NCBI RefSeq assembly: GCF_004335015.1
Contig: NZ_RQRU01000004.1
Span: 62,001-126,000, forward strand
Source of the DNA: Psychrobacter pygoscelis
Lineage (GTDB): Bacteria; Pseudomonadota; Gammaproteobacteria; Pseudomonadales; Moraxellaceae
Direction of reading: 5' to 3'
DNA length: 64,000 nt
The translations under genes were made by a program, and so were the position numbers. Below the pieces are notes generated by a model. It searched no databases and was not told the origin of the DNA. It saw nothing but the letters and a program-made list of their open reading frames with translations. Below are positions 1-7,662 of this stretch, one piece after another. Each line of letters starts with the position of its first letter. The stretch's first letter is position 1.

Positions 1-1203
1 ATAAGCGTTCAACTGCTTGAGTGGCAGCAAGATGATGCTGTCGTTGCCGTGTTACTGCGCGGAGCAGGCGATAAAGCATTCTGCGCAGGGGGCAATATTC
101 GAAAGTTATATGACAGTATGGTTGAGCATACCGAGCTATCTGGAGAGGCGAGTCAGACGGCCAATCCCTATGCCACTGAGTTCTTTGGTAGCGAGTACGA
201 CTTGTACCGTCAAATGCACTTTTATACTAAGCCAATAATTCTATGGGGTAGTGGCATTATCATGGGCGGCGGTATGGGACTAATGGCCGCTTGTAGCCAC
301 CGAATCGTCACTGACACCACGCGCTTCGCCATGCCAGAGATTACCATTGGCTTATTCCCTGATGCGACAGGCAGTTGGTTTTTACAGCGAATGCCCGCCA
401 AAGTTGGACTGTTTTTAGGGCTTACCGGCGCACAATGTAATGCAAAGGATGCGATGCTAGCCAATCTCGCTGAATATGCGCTACCAAGTAGTGCCTACAG
501 TCAGCTCATTGATGCCTTAACGCAGACTAATTGGAGCGACAATAGTAACAATAGTAAAAGCGCTAATGGTCAAACGGCAGACCGACAAGCAGATGAAACC
601 TCAACCGCCCAGCCTGCTGCTCAAACGTCAGATGGTGATGCTCCCTTACGCCATAGCCACAGTATTACCAGCCGCGTACTAGCGGAAATCTCAATGGCAA
701 ATACAGACAGTCTAACCTTAAAGCCAAGTAAGCTGGTTGAATATTGGCAGCCCATTCATACGCTCATGACTATTGGCGGTATTGAAGATATCGATGTCAT
801 TTTACAAGATGACGATAAGCTAGCTGCTTTGGATTCTGATTTCGCCACTGACAGTTGGACTCAAAAAGCAGTAGCGACTTATCGAAAGGGCTGTCCCGTC
901 ACCGCCATGCTGACCTATGAGCTATACCAGAGAGTCGGTGCGCTCTCACTTGAGCAAATTCTCTACTTGGAGACCAATGTCGCGGTGAACTGTGCCAATA
1001 ATCCAGACTTTAGAGAAGGCGTGCGAGCACTACTGATTGATAAAGACAAAAATCCGCAGTGGTCGAGGACCCTTGCTGATTGTCTAACACCAGAGGGCTT
1101 GGCTTATATCGATAGCCATTTTGCCAACCCTTATCCATCAGGTGAGCACCTTTTCAAAGGATGGTTGACAGATAGAGCGTATGGCGTTGGTGCAGTGAGG
1201 TAA
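1..1203 (+). CDS. 3-hydroxyisobutyryl-CoA hydrolase family protein, 5' end cut by window
   Basis: The open frame runs in from the window edge, so the first few dozen residues are missing. About 400 residues are visible. It belongs to the enoyl-CoA hydratase/isomerase (crotonase) superfamily: an AFCAGG oxyanion-hole segment near the start, then an IIMGGGMGL segment and PEITIGLFPDATGSW. The last is the form typical of 3-hydroxyisobutyryl-CoA hydrolase, which releases 3-hydroxyisobutyrate from its CoA ester in valine breakdown. A hydrophilic Ser/Asn/Gln/Thr-rich insert (about 538-650) interrupts the middle of the domain and is probably a surface loop. The next gene encodes the following enzyme of the pathway, which supports the call. 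A plain enoyl-CoA hydratase is the less likely alternative. Confidence 0.85.
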   Translation: MSVQLLEWQQDDAVVAVLLRGAGDKAFCAGGNIRKLYDSMVEHTELSGEASQTANPYATEFFGSEYDLYRQMHFYTKPIILWGSGIIMGGGMGLMAACSHRIVTDTTRFAMPEITIGLFPDATGSWFLQRMPAKVGLFLGLTGAQCNAKDAMLANLAEYALPSSAYSQLIDALTQTNWSDNSNNSKSANGQTADRQADETSTAQPAAQTSDGDAPLRHSHSITSRVLAEISMANTDSLTLKPSKLVEYWQPIHTLMTIGGIEDIDVILQDDDKLAALDSDFATDSWTQKAVATYRKGCPVTAMLTYELYQRVGALSLEQILYLETNVAVNCANNPDFREGVRALLIDKDKNPQWSRTLADCLTPEGLAYIDSHFANPYPSGEHLFKGWLTDRAYGVGAVR

Positions 1204-1311
1204 ATAATTTTTGAACCCTTTTATAAAACCTACCTTTATATAAATATTATAGTCAGTCAGTACAATCAAAGAGCGCTTTGACTAACAAATAACACATCAA
1301 GGAGTGATGAT

Positions 1312-2280
1312 ATGACCAGCAGTGCTACAGAGACTAGCCGAATTGCCTTTATTGGTCTTGGTAATATGGGTGCGCCGATGGCTAAAAACTTAGTTAGTAA
1401 TGGATTTGACGTGACTGTGTTTGACTTAGCCGCTGAAGCAAAGGCGTCGCTAAGCCAAACAGGGGCCAAAACTGCTGACTCCCCTAAGCAAGCTGCCGCT
1501 GGCGCAGACGTCGTTATTACGATGCTACCAGCAGGTAAGCATGTCAAAAGCGTTTATTTGGGCGATAATATTGATGAAGTTCAAGATATCGAGGATGCTA
1601 TTCGCAACAACCAATTCGCCGATGGTTTATTGGCGTCGCTCGCGCCTGGGACGATAGTGATTGACAGTAGTACCATTGCCGCAGCCGATGCTAGGGCAGT
1701 AGCAAAAGTTGCCGAACACTATGGTCTGGTGTTTTTAGACGCGCCAGTGTCTGGCGGTACGGCTGGTGCAACTGCGGGGACGCTGACCTTTATTGTCGGT
1801 GGAGATAAGGCTGCATTTGAGCAGGCCAAGCCAATATTGACGGCGATGGGTAAAAATATCTTTCACGCAGGCGATCATGGCGCGGGGCAAGTGGCTAAAA
1901 TTTGCAATAATATGCTATTAGGTATCCTCATGAGTGGAACGGCTGAAGCGCTCAACTTAGGCATCAAAAATGGTTTAGATGCTGCGGTGCTATCCGATAT
2001 TATGCTGCAAAGCTCAGGTCGCAACTGGACTTTAGAGGTATATAACCCATACCCTAATGTCATGGACAATGTGCCAGCAAGTAGAGGCTACACTGGTGGC
2101 TTTATGAGCGCGCATATGCACAAAGACTTGCACTTAGCGCTACAAACGGCGAATGACACAGGTGTGGAGGTGCCGATGGGACGTCAAGCTACCGAGCTCT
2201 ATGACGCACATATCAAAAGCTATTCCCAGCAAGACTTCTCGAGTATTATGGGAATATACGAGCCTTCTGTGCTTTCTTAA
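1312..2280 (+). CDS. mmsB: 3-hydroxyisobutyrate dehydrogenase
   Basis: This enzyme oxidises 3-hydroxyisobutyrate to methylmalonate semialdehyde with NAD+, the step after CoA release in valine catabolism. The 322-residue protein has the N-terminal Rossmann motif GLGNMG (residues 15-20), the substrate-binding DAPVSGGTAGA segment (about 143-153) and the catalytic lysine in KICNN (about residue 196). The length is slightly above the usual ~300 residues; the extra is an N-terminal lead and a loop around residues 83-104. The ATG is preceded by AAGGAGTGAT at a good distance. It lies 108 bases after the hydrolase gene on the same strand and is probably co-transcribed with it. Other beta-hydroxyacid dehydrogenases share the fold, but the context favours MmsB. 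Confidence 0.9.
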   Translation: MTSSATETSRIAFIGLGNMGAPMAKNLVSNGFDVTVFDLAAEAKASLSQTGAKTADSPKQAAAGADVVITMLPAGKHVKSVYLGDNIDEVQDIEDAIRNNQFADGLLASLAPGTIVIDSSTIAAADARAVAKVAEHYGLVFLDAPVSGGTAGATAGTLTFIVGGDKAAFEQAKPILTAMGKNIFHAGDHGAGQVAKICNNMLLGILMSGTAEALNLGIKNGLDAAVLSDIMLQSSGRNWTLEVYNPYPNVMDNVPASRGYTGGFMSAHMHKDLHLALQTANDTGVEVPMGRQATELYDAHIKSYSQQDFSSIMGIYEPSVLS

Positions 2281-2375
2281 GCCAATTATTCTTAACCCGA
2301 TCATCGCTCACTAAGAGTTGGCTGAGCAAGCTCGATGCAGTAAGGTTGGTTGAATATGATTGGCCAAGAATGACT

Positions 2376-3134
2376 TTAGCTTTGTAGCTCGTACACCAAA
2401 GCCTGAATATCTTTGGCGGCTTGCTGAAGTCTAGGCACTAATGCTAATAAGTCCTCAAGCGAGACGCGAACGGTGGGACCGTGGACATATAATGACGCCA
2501 AATAGCGATCCTTTTTGTCCAGTATCGGTACAGAAACGGCGACCATCTCTGAGATAAACTCTTCATTATCTATACCAATTCCAGTCTTTGCAATCCGATT
2601 AAGCTCAGCATTTAGCTCATCGATATTGACAATAGTGTTTTTGGTAAACCTATCCAATGGTAGGCTATTAAGCATTTTGCTACGACTACGCGGTGACAAT
2701 TGGCTCAGGTACAGCTTACCGGTAGCGGTACACCACATGGGCGACTTGGCACCGATAGGAAGGTATATCTGCAGGGGTAAGTCGGTCTGTGCGCGATTAG
2801 TATAGACCATATCCATGTTATGCGGTACGCCAATGCCGCATGTCTCTTTGACATCGTGAACCAGTCTTTGCAAAATAACTTGACGCTCACTAAAAAATTG
2901 CCGCTGCTGCCATAGCTCGACACTCAAGTTGCGTACGCGCTTACCTGGAATAATGCCGCCAGTGATGTCGACAGCGACAAACCCTTCATCCACCAGCTGC
3001 TGGATAAGTCTATGAATAGTAGGCTTTGGAATGTCTAGCTCTTGGGCTAACTCCAGTGGTGTAAGAGGCTTTGGCGCGTACGACACAGCTTCAATAATTT
3101 GTAAGACTCGGGTAATAGAAGACACTTTTGGCAT
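2376..3134 (-). CDS. IclR-family transcriptional regulator
   Basis: This is a 252-residue regulator with the two-domain IclR layout. The N-terminal winged helix-turn-helix covers roughly residues 5-65, with LTPLELAQELDIPKPTIHRL as the helix-turn-helix. The C-terminal effector-binding domain (about 80-250) carries the family segment PMWCTATGKLYLS. It faces the valine-catabolism genes tail to tail (95 bases apart), so it may control them, but this is inference because no operator was recognised at either promoter. Its own promoter must lie in the long gap upstream (3135-3905), shared with the porin-like gene reading the other way. IclR proteins often autoregulate. Confidence 0.9.
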   Translation of the reverse strand: MPKVSSITRVLQIIEAVSYAPKPLTPLELAQELDIPKPTIHRLIQQLVDEGFVAVDITGGIIPGKRVRNLSVELWQQRQFFSERQVILQRLVHDVKETCGIGVPHNMDMVYTNRAQTDLPLQIYLPIGAKSPMWCTATGKLYLSQLSPRSRSKMLNSLPLDRFTKNTIVNIDELNAELNRIAKTGIGIDNEEFISEMVAVSVPILDKKDRYLASLYVHGPTVRVSLEDLLALVPRLQQAAKDIQALVYELQS

Positions 3135-3460
3135 GGTTACGACTCATAACTTGATAATTTGCAATCTAACGGTAGTGATAACCTTCTGCGCTATGGCAGA
3201 GGGTCACTGTCAAACGATATTACATTATATATTGCTTTGCTACTGATTGCTTTGGTACTACATGGTGGTCTAGATATTGCTACAATTTAGTCTAGATCGC
3301 CGCTATGACTTACTTTCTATAGGAGGATTGATTATCTGAGTCTTAGCCTTCTTTTTAAAAGACCTCAATCTCTAACACGGTCTTGAATTAAATTGAATAA
3401 AGTTACAGATTGTAGTGAGACTAAATGAGGTGGGAATCAAGCCAACTTACTTGAAGTGGG

Positions 3461-3502
3461 TTTAAGTTATTTGGATTTAAGTTATTTAGGCTCAAGTTAT
3501 TT
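3461..3502 (+). repeat. Three direct repeats with 15-base period upstream of porin-like gene
   Basis: TTTAAGTTATTT occurs at 3461 and 3476 and a variant (one base changed, TCAAGTTATTT core) at about 3491. The starts are 15 bases apart. The array lies about 400 bases upstream of the porin-like start codon. It could be a set of protein-binding half-sites or a simple local duplication; the sequence alone does not decide. Confidence 0.6.
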
Positions 3503-3690
3503 GGCGTGTGGCGATAGAAACGCATACTAAATACCTACCTAGGTGTAAGTTGCAACTAAAAATAGTTATCAAAACCTTTGTTGAATCGTGGTAGGCTATT
3601 TAGCGATGAGTCATCGAGTCATTAGCTTTGATTTAGTGCTAGTCGCCCCCATAGTATTTGTAGTGTTAAATGTTACTAACAATAGAATTT

Positions 3691-3756
3691 GTAACATGAA
3701 GTTACATTTTACGCTGCTATTGCCGTTTTATTACAAGATATATGCAATGGTTACAT
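3691..3756 (+). promoter_or_regulatory. OmpR-like tandem binding sites (predicted)
   Basis: GTAACATGAA (3691-3700) is followed directly by GTTACATTTT (3701-3710), two half-sites of the form GTWACAT exactly 10 bases apart. A third GTTACAT is at 3750-3756. Tandem 10-base half-sites with TAACAT/TTACAT cores are what OmpR binds upstream of the enterobacterial porin genes ompF and ompC. The sites sit roughly 70 to 120 bases upstream of the predicted promoter start site of an outer-membrane protein gene. OmpR binding is inferred; no ompR gene is in the window. Confidence 0.45.
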
Positions 3757-3785
3757 AATGGCAAATAAATATTAGGTTTTGAGGG

Positions 3786-3814
3786 GTGACATTTAGCACA
3801 AAAATTGTTTTAAT
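3786..3814 (+). promoter_or_regulatory. Predicted sigma-70 promoter of the porin-like gene
   Basis: The -35 element GTGACA (3786-3791) and the -10 element TTTAAT (3809-3814) each match the consensus at five of six positions and are separated by exactly 17 bases. Transcription would start near 3821, giving a leader of about 85 bases before the ATG at 3906. The leader ends in a strong TTTAGGAGAG ribosome-binding site. Confidence 0.6.
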
Positions 3815-3905
3815 CTGCCCAACAGAATGATTGATGCTTCGTTTCTTTATCGTCATCTAAGAGGGGCGTCATCATTTTAGGGCTTATTTTTTTTAGGAGA
3901 GATTT

Positions 3906-4736
3906 ATGAAATTCGTTAAACTTACTGCTATTGCTGCTGCCGTTTTAGGTTCTACTGCTGCTATGGCTGTTGAGCCAGCTGCTCCTGTTGCTGACCAAGT
4001 AGCTCCTGCTTACCAGTATAACTCAGACGCTGGTATTATCCGTAATACTACTGGTGCAGTTGTTGGTACTACTCGTACTTTGTTTGACACCGTTACTCAT
4101 CCAGCAGCAGTTAGCGCTGAAGTTGGTACACTAGGTTATGGTGCTAACGTTGCTTGGGGTCTTAACGAAACTACTGAACTACAAGCTGGTTGGGCTGGTG
4201 GCGATATTGGTAAACTAGCTGGCGGTGATTTTGACGCTAATGATGTTACTTATGATATCGAAACTGATTTCAGCAACCCATACCTAGGCGTTCAATTACG
4301 TCCTGCAGCTAACTGGTTCACAGTTGGTGCTGGTATCATCGTTCCTGATAACGAAATTACTGCAACTGCTCAAGCTAAAGATGCAGGCCCTAATGGTTAC
4401 TACCCAGTAGACGGTAAAAAATTCTACGTTGGTCAGCCTAATGGTGTTGAGCTTGAAGAAGGTGACTTGACTAACGTTGGTAGTGTTAAAGCTGACTTAG
4501 AGCATCGCAACAAACTTGCTCCATATGCTACTATCGGCTTCCGTCCAAATATTAACAATAACTGGGGCGTATTCGGTGAGCTAGGTGCTGCTTACATGGG
4601 TAAAGTTGATGCTAATGTTGTTGCTAACGGTGCTAACGGCGATGAAGCTGAAGCGCGTATCCAGCAAGAAATTGAAAGCGAAAAATACATGGAATGGTTA
4701 CCTATCGTTAAGCTAGGTGCTACTTACCGCTTCTAA
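3906..4736 (+). CDS. Outer-membrane beta-barrel (porin-like) protein
   Basis: The 276-residue product has a clear signal peptide (MKFVKLTAIAAAVLGSTAAMA, cut after about residue 21) and ends in the typical outer-membrane signature, alternating hydrophobic residues closing with ...LGATYRF with a terminal Phe. Amphipathic strands with Gly/Asn/Asp-rich turns follow one another throughout. I recognise the OmpW/OmpA-barrel style, but not a named family. Codon use is strongly biased to GCT, GTT, GGT and CGT, as expected of a very highly expressed gene. It is transcribed alone, with a strong ribosome-binding site (AGGAGA) and a UUCG-loop terminator 25 bases after the stop. The substrate, if it is a channel, is unknown. 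Confidence 0.75.
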   Translation: MKFVKLTAIAAAVLGSTAAMAVEPAAPVADQVAPAYQYNSDAGIIRNTTGAVVGTTRTLFDTVTHPAAVSAEVGTLGYGANVAWGLNETTELQAGWAGGDIGKLAGGDFDANDVTYDIETDFSNPYLGVQLRPAANWFTVGAGIIVPDNEITATAQAKDAGPNGYYPVDGKKFYVGQPNGVELEEGDLTNVGSVKADLEHRNKLAPYATIGFRPNINNNWGVFGELGAAYMGKVDANVVANGANGDEAEARIQQEIESEKYMEWLPIVKLGATYRF

Positions 4737-4761
4737 TAAATAGCTATTATTAGTTGGTACT

Positions 4762-4789
4762 AAAAAAACGGCCTTCGGGTCGTTTTTTT
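4762..4789. terminator. Bidirectional rho-independent terminator with UUCG loop
   Basis: The hairpin ACGGCC-TTCG-GGTCGT is flanked by seven A on the left and seven T on the right. It can end transcription of the porin-like gene on the plus strand and of the phosphopantetheinyl transferase gene on the minus strand. Confidence 0.9.
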
Positions 4790-4832
4790 ATGCCTGCTAT
4801 TTTATGTTTGACAATATATCCTAATGCGATAA

Positions 4833-5528
4833 CTAAAATATAACTACAAGCTGCTCGGCAAGTATCAGCCCGATACGGTAGCTGTCTTGATTAACAAGAA
4901 GGGTTTCAGACAATACTATAAGCTGTTGACTATTATCTTGTTGTGCAGATTGGCAGGGATAATGAGTAGAGGTAAGCTCGTTAATACGAGCCGCATTAAT
5001 GATCTCGGGGATCAGTTGCGCGCAGGATTGGCCTAAGGTAGCAATCAAAGTCGTCTGTTCAATCTTAACCAGACATTCTTTGATCTGCCACAAATGGCGA
5101 CATAACTGCGCGCATAGTGGCGGTTCGATATTCTGTAGCTGAGTAATTTCATCATCGTGATAAAAGCGCTGGGCTAGACGCCAGCTGACCTCTCGAGCCT
5201 CAATATCTACTCCTGAGGGACGCTGAGTATTCAAAATAACAGCAACTTGGCTTTGCGAGTGGCTAAAACAAAGGTAATGGCCTGCTTGTGATAAGCGATA
5301 TGGAAAGCTACGCTCATCAATGTCATCAGTAATATTCAGATGACTCATTAGCGCTTGGCACAAGGCTCGCACGGCCAATCGTTGAATATTGAGTGTGTGA
5401 TTAGTGGGTTGGTGTCGTTGTGAATCACCTAGATTAGAATCTGCTGATTGTTGGGTGTTAAATGCTATCTGCGCTGTTGCACACCAGCACCCATCGTCCA
5501 ATTTAAAAAATTGAGGCAAATGGATCAT
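4833..5528 (-). CDS. 4'-phosphopantetheinyl transferase superfamily protein (Sfp/AcpT type)
   Basis: This 231-residue protein would move the phosphopantetheine arm from coenzyme A onto a serine of an acyl- or peptidyl-carrier protein. The two family signatures are present: GVDIEA (residues 106-111, magnesium-binding Asp and Glu) and WQIKECLVK (147-155, the W..KE motif). An FSHS segment lies before them, as in Sfp-type enzymes. The intervening sequence is divergent and Gln/His-rich. No polyketide or peptide synthetase gene is nearby, so the partner carrier protein is unknown. It stands alone, between two terminators. Confidence 0.8.
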   Translation of the reverse strand: MIHLPQFFKLDDGCWCATAQIAFNTQQSADSNLGDSQRHQPTNHTLNIQRLAVRALCQALMSHLNITDDIDERSFPYRLSQAGHYLCFSHSQSQVAVILNTQRPSGVDIEAREVSWRLAQRFYHDDEITQLQNIEPPLCAQLCRHLWQIKECLVKIEQTTLIATLGQSCAQLIPEIINAARINELTSTHYPCQSAQQDNSQQLIVLSETLLVNQDSYRIGLILAEQLVVIF

Positions 5529-5599
5529 TAGGGGAGTCTTTAGTTTAAAAGGATTATAAGAAATCTGGATAGCTATAAGTATAGCGGCAAGTAGAAAAA

Positions 5600-5631
5600 A
5601 CCCCAGCTAATGAATAAAGTAGCTGGGGTTT
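5600..5631 (-). terminator. Rho-independent terminator of pal
   Basis: On the minus strand a perfect AACCCCAGCTA stem with a 10-base loop is followed by TTTTTT. It lies 74 bases past the pal stop codon. Confidence 0.85.
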
Positions 5632-5705
5632 AATTTTTATGAGGCTATATTAGGCTATTAACACATCATCTGTCAGTAGTCATCAGTAGCCACGGGCAAA
5701 CCTAA

Positions 5706-6257
5706 CTAGTAAGACAGTTCAGCGCGGCGATTCTGGGCATAGGCTTGCTCAGAGTTGCCAGTAACTGCTGGACGCTCTTCACCATAGCTGATGACTTTCA
5801 CGTTGCCCGCTGATACGCCTTTAGAAGCTAGGTAGCTACGAACTGCTTGGGCGCGGCGCTCACCTAGGGCCATATTGTACTCACGACTGCCACGCTCATC
5901 GGTGTGACCTGCGACCAGTACAGCAGCTGAAGGGTTGCTGGCTAGTAGAGCAGCATGCTGATCAAGGATAGCGGCTGCTTCAGCAGTGATGTCACTACGA
6001 TCGAAGGCAAAGTAAACCGTTGCTTGAATATTCTGCGCCGCATTAACGATAGCATCTGCGTTGTTTACGAGCGCGCCACCATTATAAACGCTGCTACCAC
6101 CAGGGATACCAAGCGGGGCAACGACTACCTCAGAAGTACCAGCACGCTTAGTCGCACAACCCGTGGTGAAGGCGACAGAGCCAGCTAAAACTGCAAGGGC
6201 AGTGACTTTAGTAACGAGTTTAGTATTCTGGTGAAGAGATGACAAAGCAGATAACAT
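5706..6257 (-). CDS. pal: Peptidoglycan-associated lipoprotein Pal
   Basis: Pal anchors the outer membrane to peptidoglycan as part of the Tol-Pal system used in envelope constriction at division. The 183-residue precursor has a lipoprotein signal ending in FTTGC (lipidated Cys34), a short linker, and an OmpA-like domain from about residue 75. The domain carries YFAFDRSDI, GHTDERGSREYN and LGERRAQAV, which include the Asp and Arg that bind diaminopimelate. The ATG follows an AGGAG site. In many proteobacteria pal follows tolB, but here neither neighbour is a tol gene. Strong OmpA-domain conservation makes this Pal rather than a generic OmpA-family lipoprotein. Confidence 0.88.
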   Translation of the reverse strand: MLSALSSLHQNTKLVTKVTALAVLAGSVAFTTGCATKRAGTSEVVVAPLGIPGGSSVYNGGALVNNADAIVNAAQNIQATVYFAFDRSDITAEAAAILDQHAALLASNPSAAVLVAGHTDERGSREYNMALGERRAQAVRSYLASKGVSAGNVKVISYGEERPAVTGNSEQAYAQNRRAELSY

Positions 6258-6591
6258 AAAAAGCTCCTAAACTTCCTCAATGAGGGGCAGTTATAATGAC
6301 AATAGTAATAAAACAATCACGACTTAAATTCATTATTATCGCCGTGTTGCATTGAATCACATCATAAATTCAATGTTACGTTATGTAAGTAGCATTACTG
6401 TAAATAATGGCAAAGTTAAGACACTTTTACAAGATATTTCGACTGACACTAGCCGATTAACCTAATAAAAAACTTATCGATTTAAAGATTGACTGCTAAA
6501 AATATGTGGGATAAAGATGAACCGACAGTTTTGATAGATTTTTTAATTAGAGTGCCTATTTAGTGCACCTATAAATAAATAGTATAAATCC
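6258..6591. other. 334-base gap upstream of pal
   Basis: AT-rich and without a supportable gene. It must contain the pal promoter (on the minus strand, TTGTTT and TATAAC elements lie about 40 to 60 bases before the start codon but with a short 15-base spacer, so I do not call it). Nothing else was recognised. Confidence 0.5.
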
Positions 6592-7245
6592 TTACCAGCG
6601 GTACTTGTCCCAATTTTCTGGATTGGCCCAGTAGTCTGCATTGAGCCAATGAGGTCTTGGCTTATAGTCAAAAAGATTAAATTGCCAAGCCTGAAGCCTG
6701 TGAGCACTATTTGATGCAGAATTTAACGAAGAGTTGTTTGGGACAGTGTTTTGTATGTTAGGACTACTTAATTCGTAATCAGCCACACTTATCGGTGAAT
6801 CGCGTAAACTGACGAAGCCATAAGGCCGTAAATTAATATCGCCGCTTAAGACCACAATAGTATGCTCGGCATCTAGGTCTCGACTACGTATCAGCGTGGG
6901 TAAATAGTGTTTGAAGGCGTCGCTACTGATTGAGGGCAGCCAAAAGCAGATTAGCTCATACCGCTGCAATGTTTGTGTTTGGACTAAAGTCTCTATATCG
7001 ATAACCTCAACCACCTCGGTATCTAGCTGCGCAATAGCCAGCTTATAATATGAATTTTCTATAGCCCATAAAACCTTATCATGCGGATTAGGCGTTGAAT
7101 GAAGCGATGACTCAGTTTGACTGGTGGTCGATGGCGCTTGAGTACTGGATAATAGCTCTTGAGTATAGTGGGCAAATTGCTGCAATAAACTGGGCGACGG
7201 CTTATCTTTAATCATATCAGTAGGCGCAGGTGATGACTTAGGCAT
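6592..7245 (-). CDS. DUF6231-like conserved protein
   Basis: A 217-residue protein of unknown function. The C-terminus, with WQFNLFDYKPRPHWLNADYW and then ANPENWDKYRW, matches the ending I associate with the DUF6231 family of gammaproteobacteria. The middle (CFWLPSISSDAFKHYLPTLI, then TIVVLSGD) resembles a Rossmann-like strand-helix pattern. The frame stays open upstream to a TTG at 7347, but ATG at 7245 is the better start because the extra 34 residues are low in family character. The N-terminus is Ser/Thr/Pro-rich. It has its own transcription unit on the minus strand. Family assignment is from memory; function is not known. Confidence 0.6.
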   Translation of the reverse strand: MPKSSPAPTDMIKDKPSPSLLQQFAHYTQELLSSTQAPSTTSQTESSLHSTPNPHDKVLWAIENSYYKLAIAQLDTEVVEVIDIETLVQTQTLQRYELICFWLPSISSDAFKHYLPTLIRSRDLDAEHTIVVLSGDINLRPYGFVSLRDSPISVADYELSSPNIQNTVPNNSSLNSASNSAHRLQAWQFNLFDYKPRPHWLNADYWANPENWDKYRW

Positions 7246-7662
7246 AGTGCAAGAGCTTCCAGATCGGGATAAAGAGTGTGGGTAAAAATACAAAGGCTTC
7301 TTAAGTTTAGAGGAGCAGTACTGAGAGAAGAAAGATAACAGTATCAAATAGGGTGGCTACTATTAGCACTCCTTAAGCGAATAATTATCACTAACCCTTG
7401 AAATTTTAGAATATATGCCAACTATGAATACATATAAAGTAGGCTCAATAATACTGCCTGTTAATACATTAATCTAGTTTAGGCAGTTACTGCTAATAAC
7501 TGATTGCTAGTAACTTATATGAGTTTTTTTAGTATTAACGATAAGCATATTATGCGTGTATACACTCGTTATTACTATAACACAGGGGAATTTAGCCCCG
7601 CTTTAGATAAAATTTTGGCTAAGCGCAAATGAGCTTAGCTTCCCTAATTAAGGATAAAAACT
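7246..7662. other. 417-base divergent gap between DUF6231-like gene and pepN
   Basis: No gene is supported. It holds the pepN promoter region. A perfect 10-base palindrome GTGTATACAC is at 7556-7565, about 100 bases before the pepN start, and could be an operator. A short GGGG/CCCC stem lies at about 7584-7598. Confidence 0.4.

Larger units (their letters stand above)
3135..3905. other. 771-base divergent intergenic region with repeats and promoter elements
   Basis: No gene is supported here. The region separates the IclR gene (minus) from the porin-like gene (plus). It contains three phased direct repeats (3461-3502), OmpR-like tandem repeats (3691-3710) with a further GTTACAT box (3750-3756), and a good sigma-70 type promoter (3786-3814). 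Each is listed separately. The size and density of elements suggest that the outer-membrane protein gene is heavily regulated. Confidence 0.6.

Noticed and set aside
7556..7565. GTGTATACAC palindrome as a named operator
   Set aside because: A 10-base palindrome is expected by chance in 64 kb and no matching regulator is known here; noted only within the gap entry.
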